NCBI RefSeq assembly: GCF_003545885.1
Contig: NZ_QHCT01000001.1
Span: forward strand, 992,001-1,056,000
Origin: Leptospira stimsonii
Lineage (GTDB): Bacteria > Spirochaetota > Leptospiria > Leptospirales > Leptospiraceae
Reading direction: 5' to 3'
DNA: 64,000 nucleotides
In this document: positions 45,295 to 59,619 of the stretch, in pieces
How the letters are laid out: each line of letters starts with the position of its first letter
How positions within the stretch are numbered: position 1 is the first letter of the stretch
Notes under the pieces: model-generated
What the model saw: the letters and a program-made list of their open reading frames with translations, nothing else
The model's database searches: none
What the model was told of the DNA's origin: nothing
Position numbers and translations under genes: made by a program

Positions 45295-47607
45295 TTACGG
45301 TTCAAGAGGGAGTTCTATGACGAATTTTGTACCAACTCCTTCCTGGCTTTCCATTCGAATTTTTCCTTTATGTAGTTCTACGATTACTTTTACGATCGAC
45401 ATCCCTAAGCCCGTCGTTTCCTCTCCTTTGAGTCCTTGACGTTTTGCTCTTGTAAATTGTTCAAAAATGACCGGTTGCAAACCTTCAGGAATCCCGATTC
45501 CTGAATCTTCTACTTCGATGATCGCTTTTTTATTTTTCGTAAAGGATCGTATTAGAATTTCTCCGCCTTCTTTCGTGAACTTCAATGAATTTGAAATTAA
45601 ATTTTCCAACACTCTCTGAAATTTGATCGATTCAAGCTGAACGTGGATCGGATCGTCTCCGAGGTTCGTATACAATTTGATTTTATTCTTTTCGGCTTCC
45701 GTCGCGTTTTGTTTGATTAACGTTTCGATGAGGTAATTGAGATTTGTCTTCTCCAATTTTAAGCGATAGTTCTCATTCTCCATCTCTGCGATCTGTAGAA
45801 GTTCCTGAATAATATGAAGCGACTTGCTTCCGGCGCGGAGCATCCTATTCAATAATTCTATATTCTTCTGATTTGTTTCCTGGTCTTTCATCAACTCGGT
45901 GAGACTTAAAATTCCGCTGATAGGATTTTTGAGATCGTGTGCCACCGCCGCGAGAAGACGATCCTTGCTCTTGATTCGATTGATCGCCTTCTGCTCATGG
46001 ATTTTTCTTTCCGTGATATCTCTTATATAAACCGTTGCTCCGGAAACCGTCTCTTCTCCGAACGGAAGGGGGACGTTTTTGATTTCGAAGGTCCGAGGGA
46101 ATTCGTTCTCTAAACTTTTTCGATTGGAGGAAGGAAAATTGCTGAAAATCGGATATGTTAGAATTTCATAATAATACAAAAGACCTTCTTGTGTTTTTAT
46201 TTCCAATTCCTTATGAATCGACTTTCCTAAAAAAGTTTCATCATAGATTTCCTTCCAATAGTCCTTTGATTCGGAACTGAATTCTTTTAGAATATTCGTT
46301 CCCGCTTTGATGTCGAGGCCGTACAGATTTTTTATGGAATTGTAAAACGTATGATTCATCACTAGGATCTTGTAGTTTCTATCCACGGAAAGTATGGAAT
46401 CCTTCGCGTTCTCTACCAATATTCTTAGATTGGCCTCCGATCGAGCCAGCTTCTCCGCCATGGACATTCTATCCGTGATGTCTTTGCAAAATACGGCTAC
46501 TCCGGTAATCTCATCTTCTTTTGAGATGGGATTGAACGATAATTCCAGAATCCTTCCGTCGATCTCCTGATCGTAAACGAATTGTTCGTTTTGAAATGCC
46601 CTTTCAAATAACTTTCGGAATAGGTTTTTGAGTTCCGTGTTGGGCGCGATTTCTTCCAAGGTCATTCCGGTTTGAATTTCCAACCCGGAAAGTCTTTCAT
46701 AACGCATTCTCATCGCTTCGTTAAAATAAGTTAGTCTATAATTTTTGTCCAAAGACCAAATGGGATCGTTCGTATTTCCGATAATCGAATGGATCGTCGA
46801 TCGAATTTTGTCCATTTCACTTTGTAGTTCTTTTTCCCGAGTGATATCCCTCGTGATCCCTTCAAATCGATCCGGTTCACCCTTTTCGTCCGAAACTACC
46901 CAAGAGCGATCGCAAACATGAATGATCTCCCCGTCCTTTTTGATGACTCGATACTCGACTTCCACAAAAGGGCTTCCCGAGTTGAGTGCTTGTATTTTCT
47001 TTTCTATGATTTGCCGGTCTTCCGGATGGGCCATTTTTGCCCAGAGCTCATGGTCTTTTGTAAATTCTTCCGGTTCAACTCCGTATATCTTTCGAGCGGC
47101 TTCGCTTACGAACAGTGGTTCATTTCTTTTGACGTCGGCGGACCAAATCAGATCGTCGATCGTTCCCAGGATTTTTTTTAAAAGATCGTCTTTTTCTTTT
47201 ACGCTGGTTTCCGCGCTAACTTCCTTTGTCTTATCGGTGCCTACTCCGAGATATCCTTGGAATTGATTTTGTATATCGATGACAGGATAGATTTTCCATT
47301 CCACGTTTAGGAGTTTTCCATCCGAATTCCGTATCTGATAAGAATGGGACTCGGGCTCTAAAGTATTCTTAATGTTCTTTAAAATTTCGTAAATCCTGTT
47401 CCGAACCGGTTCGGGAAGAAAGTGAATCCACTGAATTGTATAGAGTTGTTGTTTCGTTTTTCCGAAAGTATTACAGCAACTTTGATTGATATAAGTGAGA
47501 GTTGTATCCGGAAGAAATTTACAGATCAATAAAGGAAGATGATCTAATACCTCTGAAGATTCGGGAGAATAAACGTTCCCGATGATAGTTTGGTTTTTTG
47601 GATTCAA
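45295..47607 (-). CDS. Multi-PAS sensor histidine kinase
   Basis: A 770-residue soluble kinase with no transmembrane segment. Four PAS domains occupy about residues 20-535 (for example VEWKIYPVIDIQNQFQGYLGVG with a PAC tail; EVEYRVIKKDGEIIHVCDRSW). The HisKA domain has phosphoacceptor His557 in AVAHDLKNPISG, then the HATPase domain with N-box LENLISNSLKF, G1 VEDSGIGIPEG and G2 TTGLGMSIVK. The start is TTG 47607. No response regulator is adjacent, so it is an orphan kinase. Confidence 0.9.
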   Translation of the reverse strand: MNPKNQTIIGNVYSPESSEVLDHLPLLICKFLPDTTLTYINQSCCNTFGKTKQQLYTIQWIHFLPEPVRNRIYEILKNIKNTLEPESHSYQIRNSDGKLLNVEWKIYPVIDIQNQFQGYLGVGTDKTKEVSAETSVKEKDDLLKKILGTIDDLIWSADVKRNEPLFVSEAARKIYGVEPEEFTKDHELWAKMAHPEDRQIIEKKIQALNSGSPFVEVEYRVIKKDGEIIHVCDRSWVVSDEKGEPDRFEGITRDITREKELQSEMDKIRSTIHSIIGNTNDPIWSLDKNYRLTYFNEAMRMRYERLSGLEIQTGMTLEEIAPNTELKNLFRKLFERAFQNEQFVYDQEIDGRILELSFNPISKEDEITGVAVFCKDITDRMSMAEKLARSEANLRILVENAKDSILSVDRNYKILVMNHTFYNSIKNLYGLDIKAGTNILKEFSSESKDYWKEIYDETFLGKSIHKELEIKTQEGLLYYYEILTYPIFSNFPSSNRKSLENEFPRTFEIKNVPLPFGEETVSGATVYIRDITERKIHEQKAINRIKSKDRLLAAVAHDLKNPISGILSLTELMKDQETNQKNIELLNRMLRAGSKSLHIIQELLQIAEMENENYRLKLEKTNLNYLIETLIKQNATEAEKNKIKLYTNLGDDPIHVQLESIKFQRVLENLISNSLKFTKEGGEILIRSFTKNKKAIIEVEDSGIGIPEGLQPVIFEQFTRAKRQGLKGEETTGLGMSIVKVIVELHKGKIRMESQEGVGTKFVIELPLEP

Positions 47608-48226
47608 TTCTAAAATCCCTTACCTTACGAAGTCTTCTTTCATTGGACGAAGAAGTTCCCGCCCTGTCCATTGGATTTATATTCTAACACGAAAATGTGC
47701 TTTCGGGTATGAACATATATCGCCCTCTTTGTCATACTTGACATCTTGTTTCGCGTTTACGATTCGATTGTTATCGTTAAGAAAATAGAATCCTGCTTTT
47801 GATTTTAAAAATCCAAAGATTCGTCCGTCCGGTTTTTTACATTTCGAATTTGGAAAGAAGATCTTTCATTTTTGTGATAGGCATTTCGATGGACGAGATC
47901 GTAATTCTTTTTGTTTATTGCTTTTCCGAGTCGGACCGTTTTTTCCGATAAGGCGACGCAATGCAAGTAAATGGGTCGCAACGATCCTATTGTCCACAAT
48001 CGTTCTGTTAAGAATATGCGAATCGGCGAATCGCCATTTAAATAGTTTGTATTGCCATCGTGCAAAGGCGCGGATCGAGGTTTTTGTTTCTTAAATCACA
48101 TCAATCCTTTAAATTCAAATTGACCGATTTCTTTTTTTGAATCGTGCTTGTAGGCAACCGGATTGGAATTCAAAGATTACGTTTAGTTTTTCCGGTGAAA
48201 ATTCTCGCAAAAGCGTATAAAGCATC
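47608..48226. other. Divergent intergenic region, no gene seen
   Basis: About 620 bases between the kinase and the exported-protein gene. A TTGACA near 47737 has no clear -10 partner. A minus frame over 47805-48065 (86 codons) has no ribosome binding site or homology. No repeat of note. Confidence 0.6.
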
Positions 48227-49123
48227 ATGTGGAAAAGTAAGATTTACTGGATTCTAATTACATTCATTTTTTGGAATGATTCTCTCTTTGCGGATATTAT
48301 CTACTTGAAAGACGGTAGAGTCCTTTTCGTTAAAGTGATCAATCAGGACATGGATAAGGTCACTGTCTCCAACGAGAGGGAAACTTGGGATATAGAAAAG
48401 AAAAAGGTTTCTCGGATTTCGTTTAACGAAGACGAAGAGGTCTATGTTCGAAATCAATTGCGAGAAAAAGAAAAGATGCTCGTAGAAATCGATTCGCTGA
48501 AAAAATCCCTTTCCGAGCGGGAAATCCAAGAATCTCTAAAAAAGGAAGAAGTGGAAAAGAATCAGGAACTTGCAAGAGCTTCTCTTTGGAGAAGCGCGCT
48601 TCTTCCCGGTTGGGGGCAATTTCATAGAAAGGATTCCGAAAGAGGTTATTTTTTCTCCGTTTCTGCAGGGCTTACGTTTCTTTATTGGATGCAAGCGGAT
48701 TCGAAATTTAAAAAGGAAACGCAGGATTTGAGTGAAGCGAATCGATTGTCCATCCTGTCCGGGACGAGCGGAAACCCGACTCTGATCGCGGGTGCCTTTT
48801 TAAACGCGAATGAAATACGAAACCAAAGATACCAAGCTGGAATTCATGCATCTTCCGCTTTCGTCCTTTTTTTGACGATCTATACGTTCAATTTAATCGA
48901 TGCGTGGTTGTACGGGAGACCTTGGAATTTTTTCGGAAAAGCTCCGGAAGAAAAGAAAGAATCGATTGAAATCAATGTGAAACCCGATTCTTCACAGACA
49001 CCCACAAGTCCGGTCTTACCTCAGGATTCTCCCGAGAGAAATAACGTTCCTATGTTACCGCAAGCCGGCCTTTCAGGAATTAGTCAAAGTCGCTGGGATC
49101 TCAGTTGGAGAATCCGTTTTTAG
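48227..49123 (+). CDS. Exported/membrane protein with DUF5683-like motif
   Basis: A 298-residue protein. A signal peptide (IYWILITFIFWNDSLFADI) precedes a small beta domain of the DGRVLFVKV-type, a coiled coil (about 80-120), and two or three hydrophobic segments starting with WRSALLPGWGQFHRKDSERG. The PGWGQ motif is typical of a family of small spirochaete and Bacteroidetes membrane proteins of unknown function. The tail is Pro/Ser-rich. A hairpin overlaps the stop codon. Confidence 0.82.
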   Translation: MWKSKIYWILITFIFWNDSLFADIIYLKDGRVLFVKVINQDMDKVTVSNERETWDIEKKKVSRISFNEDEEVYVRNQLREKEKMLVEIDSLKKSLSEREIQESLKKEEVEKNQELARASLWRSALLPGWGQFHRKDSERGYFFSVSAGLTFLYWMQADSKFKKETQDLSEANRLSILSGTSGNPTLIAGAFLNANEIRNQRYQAGIHASSAFVLFLTIYTFNLIDAWLYGRPWNFFGKAPEEKKESIEINVKPDSSQTPTSPVLPQDSPERNNVPMLPQAGLSGISQSRWDLSWRIRF

Positions 49124-49133
49124 CGGATTCTCC
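49107..49133. terminator. Hairpin over the 3' end of the 48227-49123 gene
   Basis: GGAGAATCCG and CGGATTCTCC form a perfect 10-base stem with a 7-base loop containing the stop codon. Downstream is ATTCGATTTTTT, so it could terminate the plus-strand gene and perhaps also serve the convergent RND gene. Confidence 0.65.
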
Positions 49134-49150
49134 ATTCGATTTTTTGAATG

Positions 49151-52471
<3,321 letters not shown>

Positions 52472-52718
52472 TTACCTCAGTGTATCTGCCAGAGAGTGGC
52501 TTCCTTCCAAAAAAGGAAATCACTATCAATTCTCCGTAGAGAAATTTTAGATTCTTAGTCAAAAATCGGACTTAATAGTTTGAATACGAAAACAATTTTT
52601 GAAGAATGTTTTCAGAAGATTCTACAATGAAAAGGGAATTTGGAACATTCAAAAATAGGAGTTCCTACTTTTTTAATATGTAGGAGCTCTTTTTCGTTTT
52701 TTTGGGAACCTAAATGGA

Positions 52719-53822
<1,104 letters not shown>

Positions 53823-54038
53823 ATCCAACTCAAGCTCATATAATTATATTATGTCGCATTCTGATCCAAAGAAAAATCTCGTAAATTCCTTTTTGACAGG
53901 CCGCAAACGGAGAATCGTAGGTACGGGAAAAAGTACAAGAAAAATCTTCCCTTTCGAGAGGAATTTTGTGGGAACTCCCGCGATCATAGGTAAGGCCAGT
54001 CGTTGGAGCTCCGTTTTATTGCGGAATTCTCCTTGTTC

Positions 54039-54244
54039 CGGCTTTGTTTTGGAGAAAGTAGGAACTCCTATCGGACGGAACTTTAGAAAAACGCTCGGCT
54101 TTGTTTCGGGGAAAAGTAGGAACTCCTATCGGACGGAACTTCAGAAAAGCGCCTGGCCTTGTTTTGGAAAAAGTAGGAACTCCTATCGGACTGAAACTTC
54201 AGAAAAACGCTCGACCTTGTTTGGAAAAAGTAGGAACTCCTATA
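54039..54244. repeat. 57-bp tandem repeat array
   Basis: GTAGGAACTCCTATC boxes begin at 54058, 54116, 54173 and 54230, giving periods of 58, 57 and 57. Between them lie variants of CGGAC-GGAACTT-AGAAAA-GC-CGGCCTTGTTT. A partial unit precedes the first box. Because 57 is divisible by three, an artificial frame repeats the peptide GKSRNSYRTE. Confidence 0.88.
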
Positions 54245-54569
54245 TCAGTAGGAAAAGTCCTAAGTTTTCTCGAATTCCCGAACGAAAGGCTTAAAAGAAG
54301 AATCTTTTCGGAAACGAGTTCTTTTGCCGCTTTTACAGGCAATCCACGGTATTTGAGATTCACAAAGCAGTCCACGGTTCGTTTGTTTGCCGACAAGATG
54401 GCTGGAGCAGAGGAACACGCAATCGAAGCACCGAAGGAAGCTTTTACCGAAAACATTCCTACGCCGGGAAGAAGAAATCTTTTCGAAGAGGTTGCATTGT
54501 TTTCGAAAAAAAAAGCGCAGTCCAGTACAGGTGCTTCCCGAATCAACGTTCCGGTTTGCCACTTCCTGA

Positions 54570-54842
54570 CTATTCAAGGAATTTGCATTTACTTGCGCCA
54601 AGATTCGTAAACTTTGAGTCCAGGGACGTCGCGGCTAAGATGAAGAGCACTTCTTGATCGAAAGTGTCTACTTCATTTTGTAAAACACGACCGGAAAGGA
54701 AAAGGCGGCGAGAATCATTCAAAAAAAGAATGTTTTGAATATTTTCATTTGTAAATATCTCTTTCGGTCTTACACGGAGATTTACGAAAGGTGAAGTGTC
54801 TTTGATTACTAAAATAGAATCGGATTCGAATGATAGATCCAC
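54570..54842 (-). CDS. Hypothetical 90-residue open frame, possibly a remnant
   Basis: A minus-strand frame of 90 codons with plausible composition (acidic start, LFLNDSRRLFLSG core) but no recognised family and no clear ribosome binding site. A second, uninterrupted minus frame continues to its left (about 54546-54260) after the stop, hinting at a decayed longer gene. Evidence for either being expressed is weak. Confidence 0.25.
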   Translation of the reverse strand: MDLSFESDSILVIKDTSPFVNLRVRPKEIFTNENIQNILFLNDSRRLFLSGRVLQNEVDTFDQEVLFILAATSLDSKFTNLGASKCKFLE

Positions 54843-55110
54843 AAAAATCGTTTTCCGGATTCGATTGATCGAAAATAATCTCAGATTGATTCATTTAGAA
54901 ATAAAACTCGAAGAATTTCGTTCGGCTTTTCATTTAAGACGGCTATTGTAAATCACATTCAATATTCATGATGTTTTATAGAATGGTGGAACTTATTGAC
55001 TTTGCTTTGACTTCGCGAAGGGGAAAGTCCGGAACAACGCCGATTCTTGTTTTTAGAATGAAAAAACAAAAAATAACTTTGTAGATCAATCGACGAAAAA
55101 TCCGGATCTC

Positions 55111-55134
55111 AAAAAAAACCGGAATTGCTTCCGG
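55111..55134 (-). terminator. Rho-independent terminator of the small membrane protein gene
   Basis: On the minus strand CCGGAA-GCAA-TTCCGG is followed by eight T residues, 12 bases after the stop codon at 55146. Confidence 0.9.
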
Positions 55135-55145
55135 CTTCTACTTTT

Positions 55146-55361
55146 TTAGTCTTTCTTAAAAAGATTTCTGGTTCCGATCCAGATTTCCGGAAGATAAGCG
55201 CCTATGAGAATTAAGATCAAGCCGCCGACGGTCCACTTGGAAATCAGCACATTCTCCGTGAAACGGGTGAGGCCGACATTCAAGATACTCACGTACCAAC
55301 CGATTGCGATGAGAATGATTCCGACGGTGTGAGGAATGATGTAATGGAGAATCGTATTCAT
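55146..55361 (-). CDS. Small two-helix membrane protein
   Basis: A 71-residue protein with two transmembrane helices (about 6-28 and 42-62), a short loop and a basic C-terminus (RNLFKKD). AAAGGAACC precedes the ATG and a terminator follows, so it is a genuine single gene. No family recognised beyond small bacterial membrane proteins. Confidence 0.75.
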   Translation of the reverse strand: MNTILHYIIPHTVGIILIAIGWYVSILNVGLTRFTENVLISKWTVGGLILILIGAYLPEIWIGTRNLFKKD

Positions 55362-55470
55362 TTTGGTTCCTTTTTCAAAAACTAAGAATGAGGAGATTTT
55401 GCAAAGAAAGCGATGGGATTCAAGTGGTTTTCGAGTTGCTTAGAATCCGGATTCTCGGAAAGTTTCAGCT

Positions 55471-56520
55471 ATGTCTCAAAATGAAAACTGGAACGATGAG
55501 GAAGAGGATTTTCCGATTCCCGTCAAGGAAGCAGGAAAGACGGAATCCAGGCTCTCAGCGCTCTTATTCAATCTTCTCAATCATCATTCTCCCTTGAGTT
55601 TTACAAAAATCCGTTCCTTACTTCCGGATCATTATCAGAATTTGGAGAATCCGGATTCCGATCGAAAGAAACTTTCCAGAGATGTGGAAGAATTGGGAGA
55701 ACTCGGCTTTTTCGTTCGTTCCACTCAGGAAGGTTACGTCTTGGATCGAAACGTCTCCAATCGAGAATTGAAATTAGAAAAGGAAGAATTGCAAGTCCTC
55801 GCGGAAATGATTCTAAGATCCTATCAAGAATCTCCGTCTCTCGAACTCTATTCTCTTTCTCAAAAACTCTTTGAAGGAAAATTGGACGTCTATCCCGAGT
55901 TGGAGATGGATTTAAAAACGCAAAAAAATCTCAGCCAAAATGAGAGTAGCTCTTCGGAAGAGATTCTCAAAAAACTCCTCGAATCTTTGAAAACAAAATC
56001 CCCGATTCAGTTTTTGTATTACAAAACATTTCCGGAAGAAACATATCGAGTGGAAGTCGATCCGATCCGATTGATTCGCAAAAATTCGGAAGACTACTAT
56101 CTTCTGGCTTACGATCGAAAGAAAAAGGAAAGAAGAAGATTTATCATTCCTAAAATTTCAAAATTGGAATCGATCGCCGAAAATTCTCTCTATCAACCGC
56201 AAGGACTCAAAAGGGAGATTTCTCAGGATTGGGTTCTTCATCCGGCTCTTTTTCAAGTTCACGATCCGATCGAAGTGGAGCTGATCTGCGATCCCGAATT
56301 TTCGTATAAGGTTCGAAATGCAATATCAGAAATTCCTTATGAAGAATTTAAACGAGATTCTTTTCGATTGAAAATCACAAATCAAGAAGGATTGTTTCCG
56401 TTTTTGATCGAAGCAAGAGACACGATTCAAAAAATTCTTCCGGAAACCTTGGCGCAGGCGTTCCGGAAGAACGTCGAACAAATATCGTTCAATTATCAAT
56501 CGTTTTCGGAGAACGTTTGA
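55471..56520 (+). CDS. WYL-domain transcriptional regulator (PafB/C- or YafY-like)
   Basis: A 349-residue regulator. An N-terminal winged-helix region (about 25-105: [15 protein letters not shown] and [18 protein letters not shown]) is followed by a WYL domain (about 165-330) with [39 protein letters not shown] and a C-terminal WCX-type region. WYL proteins sense nucleic-acid ligands and control DNA damage or stress genes. The frame at 63877 looks like a second, PafC-like regulator. Confidence 0.88.
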   Translation: MSQNENWNDEEEDFPIPVKEAGKTESRLSALLFNLLNHHSPLSFTKIRSLLPDHYQNLENPDSDRKKLSRDVEELGELGFFVRSTQEGYVLDRNVSNRELKLEKEELQVLAEMILRSYQESPSLELYSLSQKLFEGKLDVYPELEMDLKTQKNLSQNESSSSEEILKKLLESLKTKSPIQFLYYKTFPEETYRVEVDPIRLIRKNSEDYYLLAYDRKKKERRRFIIPKISKLESIAENSLYQPQGLKREISQDWVLHPALFQVHDPIEVELICDPEFSYKVRNAISEIPYEEFKRDSFRLKITNQEGLFPFLIEARDTIQKILPETLAQAFRKNVEQISFNYQSFSENV

Positions 56521-56535
56521 ATTGAAACCGGAGTT

Positions 56536-57717
56536 CTAATTTCTAAACTCAGAATTTTCTAAAACGATTGCGATTCCTTGCCCACCGCCGATACAAAGAG
56601 AGGCGACTCCAAATCGTTTGTTTTTTCTTTTCAGTTCGTAGGCTAAGGCCAAAGTAACTCGAGTTCCGCTGGCTCCGAGAGGATGTCCGATCGCGATGGC
56701 ACCTCCGTTTACGTTCGTTTTTTCAGGATCCAATTTTAGTTCTCTGATGACGGCTAACGTTTGAGAGGCGTATGCTTCGTTAATTTCGAAAAGATCAACG
56801 TCCTCGATCTTGATTCCCGCATTGGATAAAGCTCTTGGAACCGCAAACACCGGACCGAGTCCCATCATTTTCGGATCACAACCGACATTCGCATAACCGA
56901 GAATATGCGCTAACGGTTTCAGTTTCGCGTTTTTCGCCCATGTTTCCGAGGAAATCAGAACGGAGGCGGCTCCGTCATTGATCCCTGATGCGTTTCCCGC
57001 CGTGACACTTCCATCTTTTAAGAATGCGGTAGGAAGATTTTTCAGTTGTTCCACACATTCCGCTCCCCGGATTTGTTCGTCCTTTTGAAGAAGAACGGAT
57101 TTTTTACCCTTTGTCTGAACCGGAATCATTTCATCGGAGAAAGCGCCTCTGGTCGTCGCTTTTTCGGCGCGAACCTGGGAGATGCCTGCCCATTCGTCTT
57201 GATCCGATCTGGAAATTTGAAAGTGTTTCGAGATATTTTCCGCGGTCATTCCCATCGTGAGATCGACAAAACAATCCGTAAGGCTTTGCGCTAATCGATC
57301 TTCGGTGATCGAATTCCCGTATTTATTTCCCCATCTCGCGTTCTTTAAGACAAAAGGCGCTTTGCTCATGGATTCAGTTCCTCCCGCGAGAATCAAATTG
57401 TTCTCTTTGGAAAGAATTTTTCTGGCTCCGATGATGATGCTTTCCAGACCCGAGCCGCAAAGTCGATTGAGGGTCAAAGCGCTCGAACTTTCCGCCAAAC
57501 CGGATCGAAGACCGATATGTCTGGCGAGATATGCGGAATCCTGATCGTCCTGTATTACGTTTCCGTAAATTGTTTCTTCTATTTCCAAAGGATCGATTCC
57601 CGTTTTACGGATTGTCTCATTTGCCGTGATGACACCCAACTCCGAAGAAGTGAAATCTTTAAGTCCTCCGCCGAATTTTCCGAAGGGAGTTCTTGCTCCA
57701 TCGATGATAACCGCCAT
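56536..57717 (-). CDS. Acetyl-CoA C-acyltransferase (thiolase), MarR-operator controlled
   Basis: A 393-residue thiolase closely related to that at 1197-2378. Active-site Cys in NRLCGSGLESI, His in [10 protein letters not shown] and Cys in SLCIGGGQG are intact. AGGAG sits seven bases before the ATG, and the palindromic operator at 57731-57748 lies immediately upstream of that, so a bound regulator would block transcription. It is the last gene of a minus-strand thioesterase, MarR, thiolase series. Confidence 0.95.
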   Translation of the reverse strand: MAVIIDGARTPFGKFGGGLKDFTSSELGVITANETIRKTGIDPLEIEETIYGNVIQDDQDSAYLARHIGLRSGLAESSSALTLNRLCGSGLESIIIGARKILSKENNLILAGGTESMSKAPFVLKNARWGNKYGNSITEDRLAQSLTDCFVDLTMGMTAENISKHFQISRSDQDEWAGISQVRAEKATTRGAFSDEMIPVQTKGKKSVLLQKDEQIRGAECVEQLKNLPTAFLKDGSVTAGNASGINDGAASVLISSETWAKNAKLKPLAHILGYANVGCDPKMMGLGPVFAVPRALSNAGIKIEDVDLFEINEAYASQTLAVIRELKLDPEKTNVNGGAIAIGHPLGASGTRVTLALAYELKRKNKRFGVASLCIGGGQGIAIVLENSEFRN

Positions 57718-57730
57718 TGTTTACTCCTTT

Positions 57731-57748
57731 TAGTGTATATGCACTATA
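57731..57748. promoter_or_regulatory. MarR operator at the thiolase gene
   Basis: TAGTGTATATGCACTATA is, on the other strand, identical over all 18 bases to the core of the operator at 58940-58965. It lies 13 bases before the thiolase ATG. The MarR-family gene lies between the two sites. Confidence 0.8.
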
Positions 57749-57859
57749 ATATCTCAGTTGATTAGGCGCTCTTTGTTTTAGAGCTCGTCCCAAAACTCAA
57801 AACTACTGCAAAGATTTAAGACAATTCCGATAAAGTCATGCGGCTTGGGGTCGTTTGCC

Positions 57860-58324
57860 TTATTCTTCCAAAGCCGTTTTTAAAACGGGAAGTTTTCTTA
57901 CCTCCGATAGAATTTTGAGAGTATCCTTGAACTTCGTTCTTCCAAGGTCTTCCATAAGAGAATCCTGAGCTTGTTTCCAGAGATCGATTCCTTCGGAAAG
58001 TTTAGATTCTCCTTTTTTAGTGAGTTGTACGGAGCGAACGTTTCCGATTTTCTTTTTTTCGATTCGGATCAATCCATCTCGATTTAGAATTTCTAAACTT
58101 CTCTGGAGAGTTGTCCTGTCGATGTCGGTGATTTTCGCGAGATCGGTGATGCTCGGTTCTTCTTGATAGGCGATGCTCGCCAAAACCGTGAACTGTGTGA
58201 TTCTCAATCCGGAAGGTTTCAGAATGAAATCGTAAAACGAGGTTACCAATCGAGTCGTTCTTCTCAGGTTTACATTCAGACAGGAAAGGCCGATGACTTT
58301 TAGATCCTCGTTCGAAAACTTCAC
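57860..58324 (-). CDS. MarR-family regulator of the acyl-CoA locus
   Basis: A 154-residue winged-helix protein. The helix-turn-helix is EPSITDLAKITDIDRTTLQRSLEILNRDGLIR, about residues 55-87, with the wing in KKIGNVRSVQLTKKG. The start is GTG 58324, with AGAGGT eight bases upstream, rather than TTG 58348. It lies between a thioesterase and a thiolase, whose promoters share a near-identical palindrome. The natural reading is that this protein binds both, perhaps released by an acyl-CoA or aromatic acid. Confidence 0.9.
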   Translation of the reverse strand: MKFSNEDLKVIGLSCLNVNLRRTTRLVTSFYDFILKPSGLRITQFTVLASIAYQEEPSITDLAKITDIDRTTLQRSLEILNRDGLIRIEKKKIGNVRSVQLTKKGESKLSEGIDLWKQAQDSLMEDLGRTKFKDTLKILSEVRKLPVLKTALEE

Positions 58325-58467
58325 GATCGAATACCTCTTTGGAACCAAGTTCCGATTTTCAAAGGAAAAAACAATCGGATCTCGGGTCGGATTAAAATTC
58401 TTTGGAATACCCTTTGCATTCTATCCTTACTCCAACCTTTCCCAAAAGAATCGAAAATCAAAGTTCC

Positions 58468-58917
58468 TCAGACCAAAGTCGCTTCTCGATGTTCCGAGTT
58501 GAATTTTAAGTTTCCCATTTTTTCTAAGACTTCCAATGGTAAGAATGCGGGTTTTTTCGTTTCAAAGTTGATCCACATTCCATAGGATCGAACCTTGCTC
58601 ACGATTTTTCCGTCGGATTCTCTAATCAATTGTTGATGAAAGATCGCTCGGGTTCTCTTAATAAATTCGACCCTGGTTTTTACGATCACAGTGTCAGGAT
58701 ATTTTAGATCGGAAAGATATTCGTATTCCGCTTTATAGACGATGGGACCGATTCCACTTTGTTTGGTTTTTTCCATATCGATTCCGGAACTGATAAAAGC
58801 CTTCATCTTTGCTTCGTCGCAATAGGAATTATAATTCTGATTGTTTACATGTCCGTTGATGTCCGTGTCGCTAAAGCGGACAGGAATCTTGGATTCAAAT
58901 AGAAATGTCTCTTCCAT
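58468..58917 (-). CDS. Acyl-CoA thioesterase (4HBT hot-dog family)
   Basis: A 149-residue hot-dog protein. RFSDTDINGHVNNQNYNSYCDEAK contains the 4-hydroxybenzoyl-CoA-thioesterase-type Asp-x-x-G-H-V-N signature near residues 17-26. Family members hydrolyse acyl-CoA. AGGAGATC precedes the ATG, and the full 26-bp palindromic operator lies 22 bases further upstream. It is the first gene of the thioesterase-MarR-thiolase series. Confidence 0.9.
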   Translation of the reverse strand: MEETFLFESKIPVRFSDTDINGHVNNQNYNSYCDEAKMKAFISSGIDMEKTKQSGIGPIVYKAEYEYLSDLKYPDTVIVKTRVEFIKRTRAIFHQQLIRESDGKIVSKVRSYGMWINFETKKPAFLPLEVLEKMGNLKFNSEHREATLV

Positions 58918-58939
58918 CTTGATTGATCTCCTTCAATGA

Positions 58940-58965
58940 TTTTATAGTGCATATACACTATAAAA
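58940..58965. promoter_or_regulatory. MarR operator at the thioesterase gene
   Basis: TTTTATAGTG and CACTATAAAA are perfect 10-base arms around CATATA. Its 18-base core is identical to the site at 57731-57748. The position just before the thioesterase gene suggests repression. Confidence 0.82.
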
Positions 58966-59196
58966 TGTCAATCGATTCTTCGGGTTTTGTTCGGAGGAAT
59001 TTTTCAGGATTTATATTTTTTCGAAAAGTGGCTGATTAGAATTTAGCAAAAAAGCTCTTCCGATTTCGTTTTTTAAATGGAAAATGAGTGAAATTCTTTC
59101 GAATCGGAAGAGTGGATAAGGAAAAGATGGACGGAAGCGAGATGGAAAAAAAATCTTCCCGCTCGCTCTATCATTGAATGAGGAATCGGATTTTGA

Positions 59197-59619
59197 CTAC
59201 CATTCTCCCGTGTTTGGCATGGAAAGCCAAGGCTCTTCAGGGGGAAGGGAGTGTCCTTTTTGTAAGAGTTCGATCGAAATCAAATCCGGAGATCGAATGA
59301 AAGCCATTCTTCCATCCCTTGGTGGGCGATTGATGGTGATTCCTCTTGCGGAAATTTTCGCGCAGGTCTCATAGATATTATCCACCTCGAAGGCGAGATG
59401 GCCGAAATTTCTACCGCTGGTGTAAGGTTCTTTCTGTCCCCAATTGTATGTCAGCTCGATCTCCGGTGCGTCCGGTTCTCCCGTTGATAAGAAGACGAGT
59501 GTGTATTTTCCTTCCGGATGTTCTTTCTTACGCGAGACGACGAGTCCGAGGGTCATACAAAAAAAATCGAGAGCCTTTTCTAAGTCTTGAACTCGAATCA
59601 TTGTGTGAAGATATTTCAT
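59197..59619 (-). CDS. Glyoxalase I / VOC-family metalloenzyme
   Basis: A 140-residue VOC protein of the size of lactoylglutathione lyase. The four metal ligands fall where expected: His5 in KYLHTM, Glu in EIELTYN, His in [10 protein letters not shown] and Glu in ISIELLQ. Glyoxalase I converts the methylglyoxal-glutathione hemithioacetal to lactoylglutathione. A C-terminal tail ([15 protein letters not shown]) adds about 15 residues. GGAGAAAAC precedes the ATG. Confidence 0.9.
   Translation of the reverse strand: MKYLHTMIRVQDLEKALDFFCMTLGLVVSRKKEHPEGKYTLVFLSTGEPDAPEIELTYNWGQKEPYTSGRNFGHLAFEVDNIYETCAKISARGITINRPPRDGRMAFIRSPDLISIELLQKGHSLPPEEPWLSMPNTGEW

Larger units (their letters stand above)
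53823..55110. other. Repeat-rich spacer with a tandem array and no firm gene
   Basis: About 1.3 kb between DegT and a small membrane gene. It contains the 57-bp array at 54039-54244, a GTGGGAACTCCCGC motif near 53968, and open frames on both strands between 54250 and 54850 that show no homology. The right part (54843-55110) is AT-rich. The plus frames through the array are products of the repeat period, not genes. Confidence 0.65.

Noticed and set aside
47805..48065. 86-codon minus frame in the kinase/exported-protein spacer
   Set aside because: No ribosome binding site, signal or family; composition looks non-coding.
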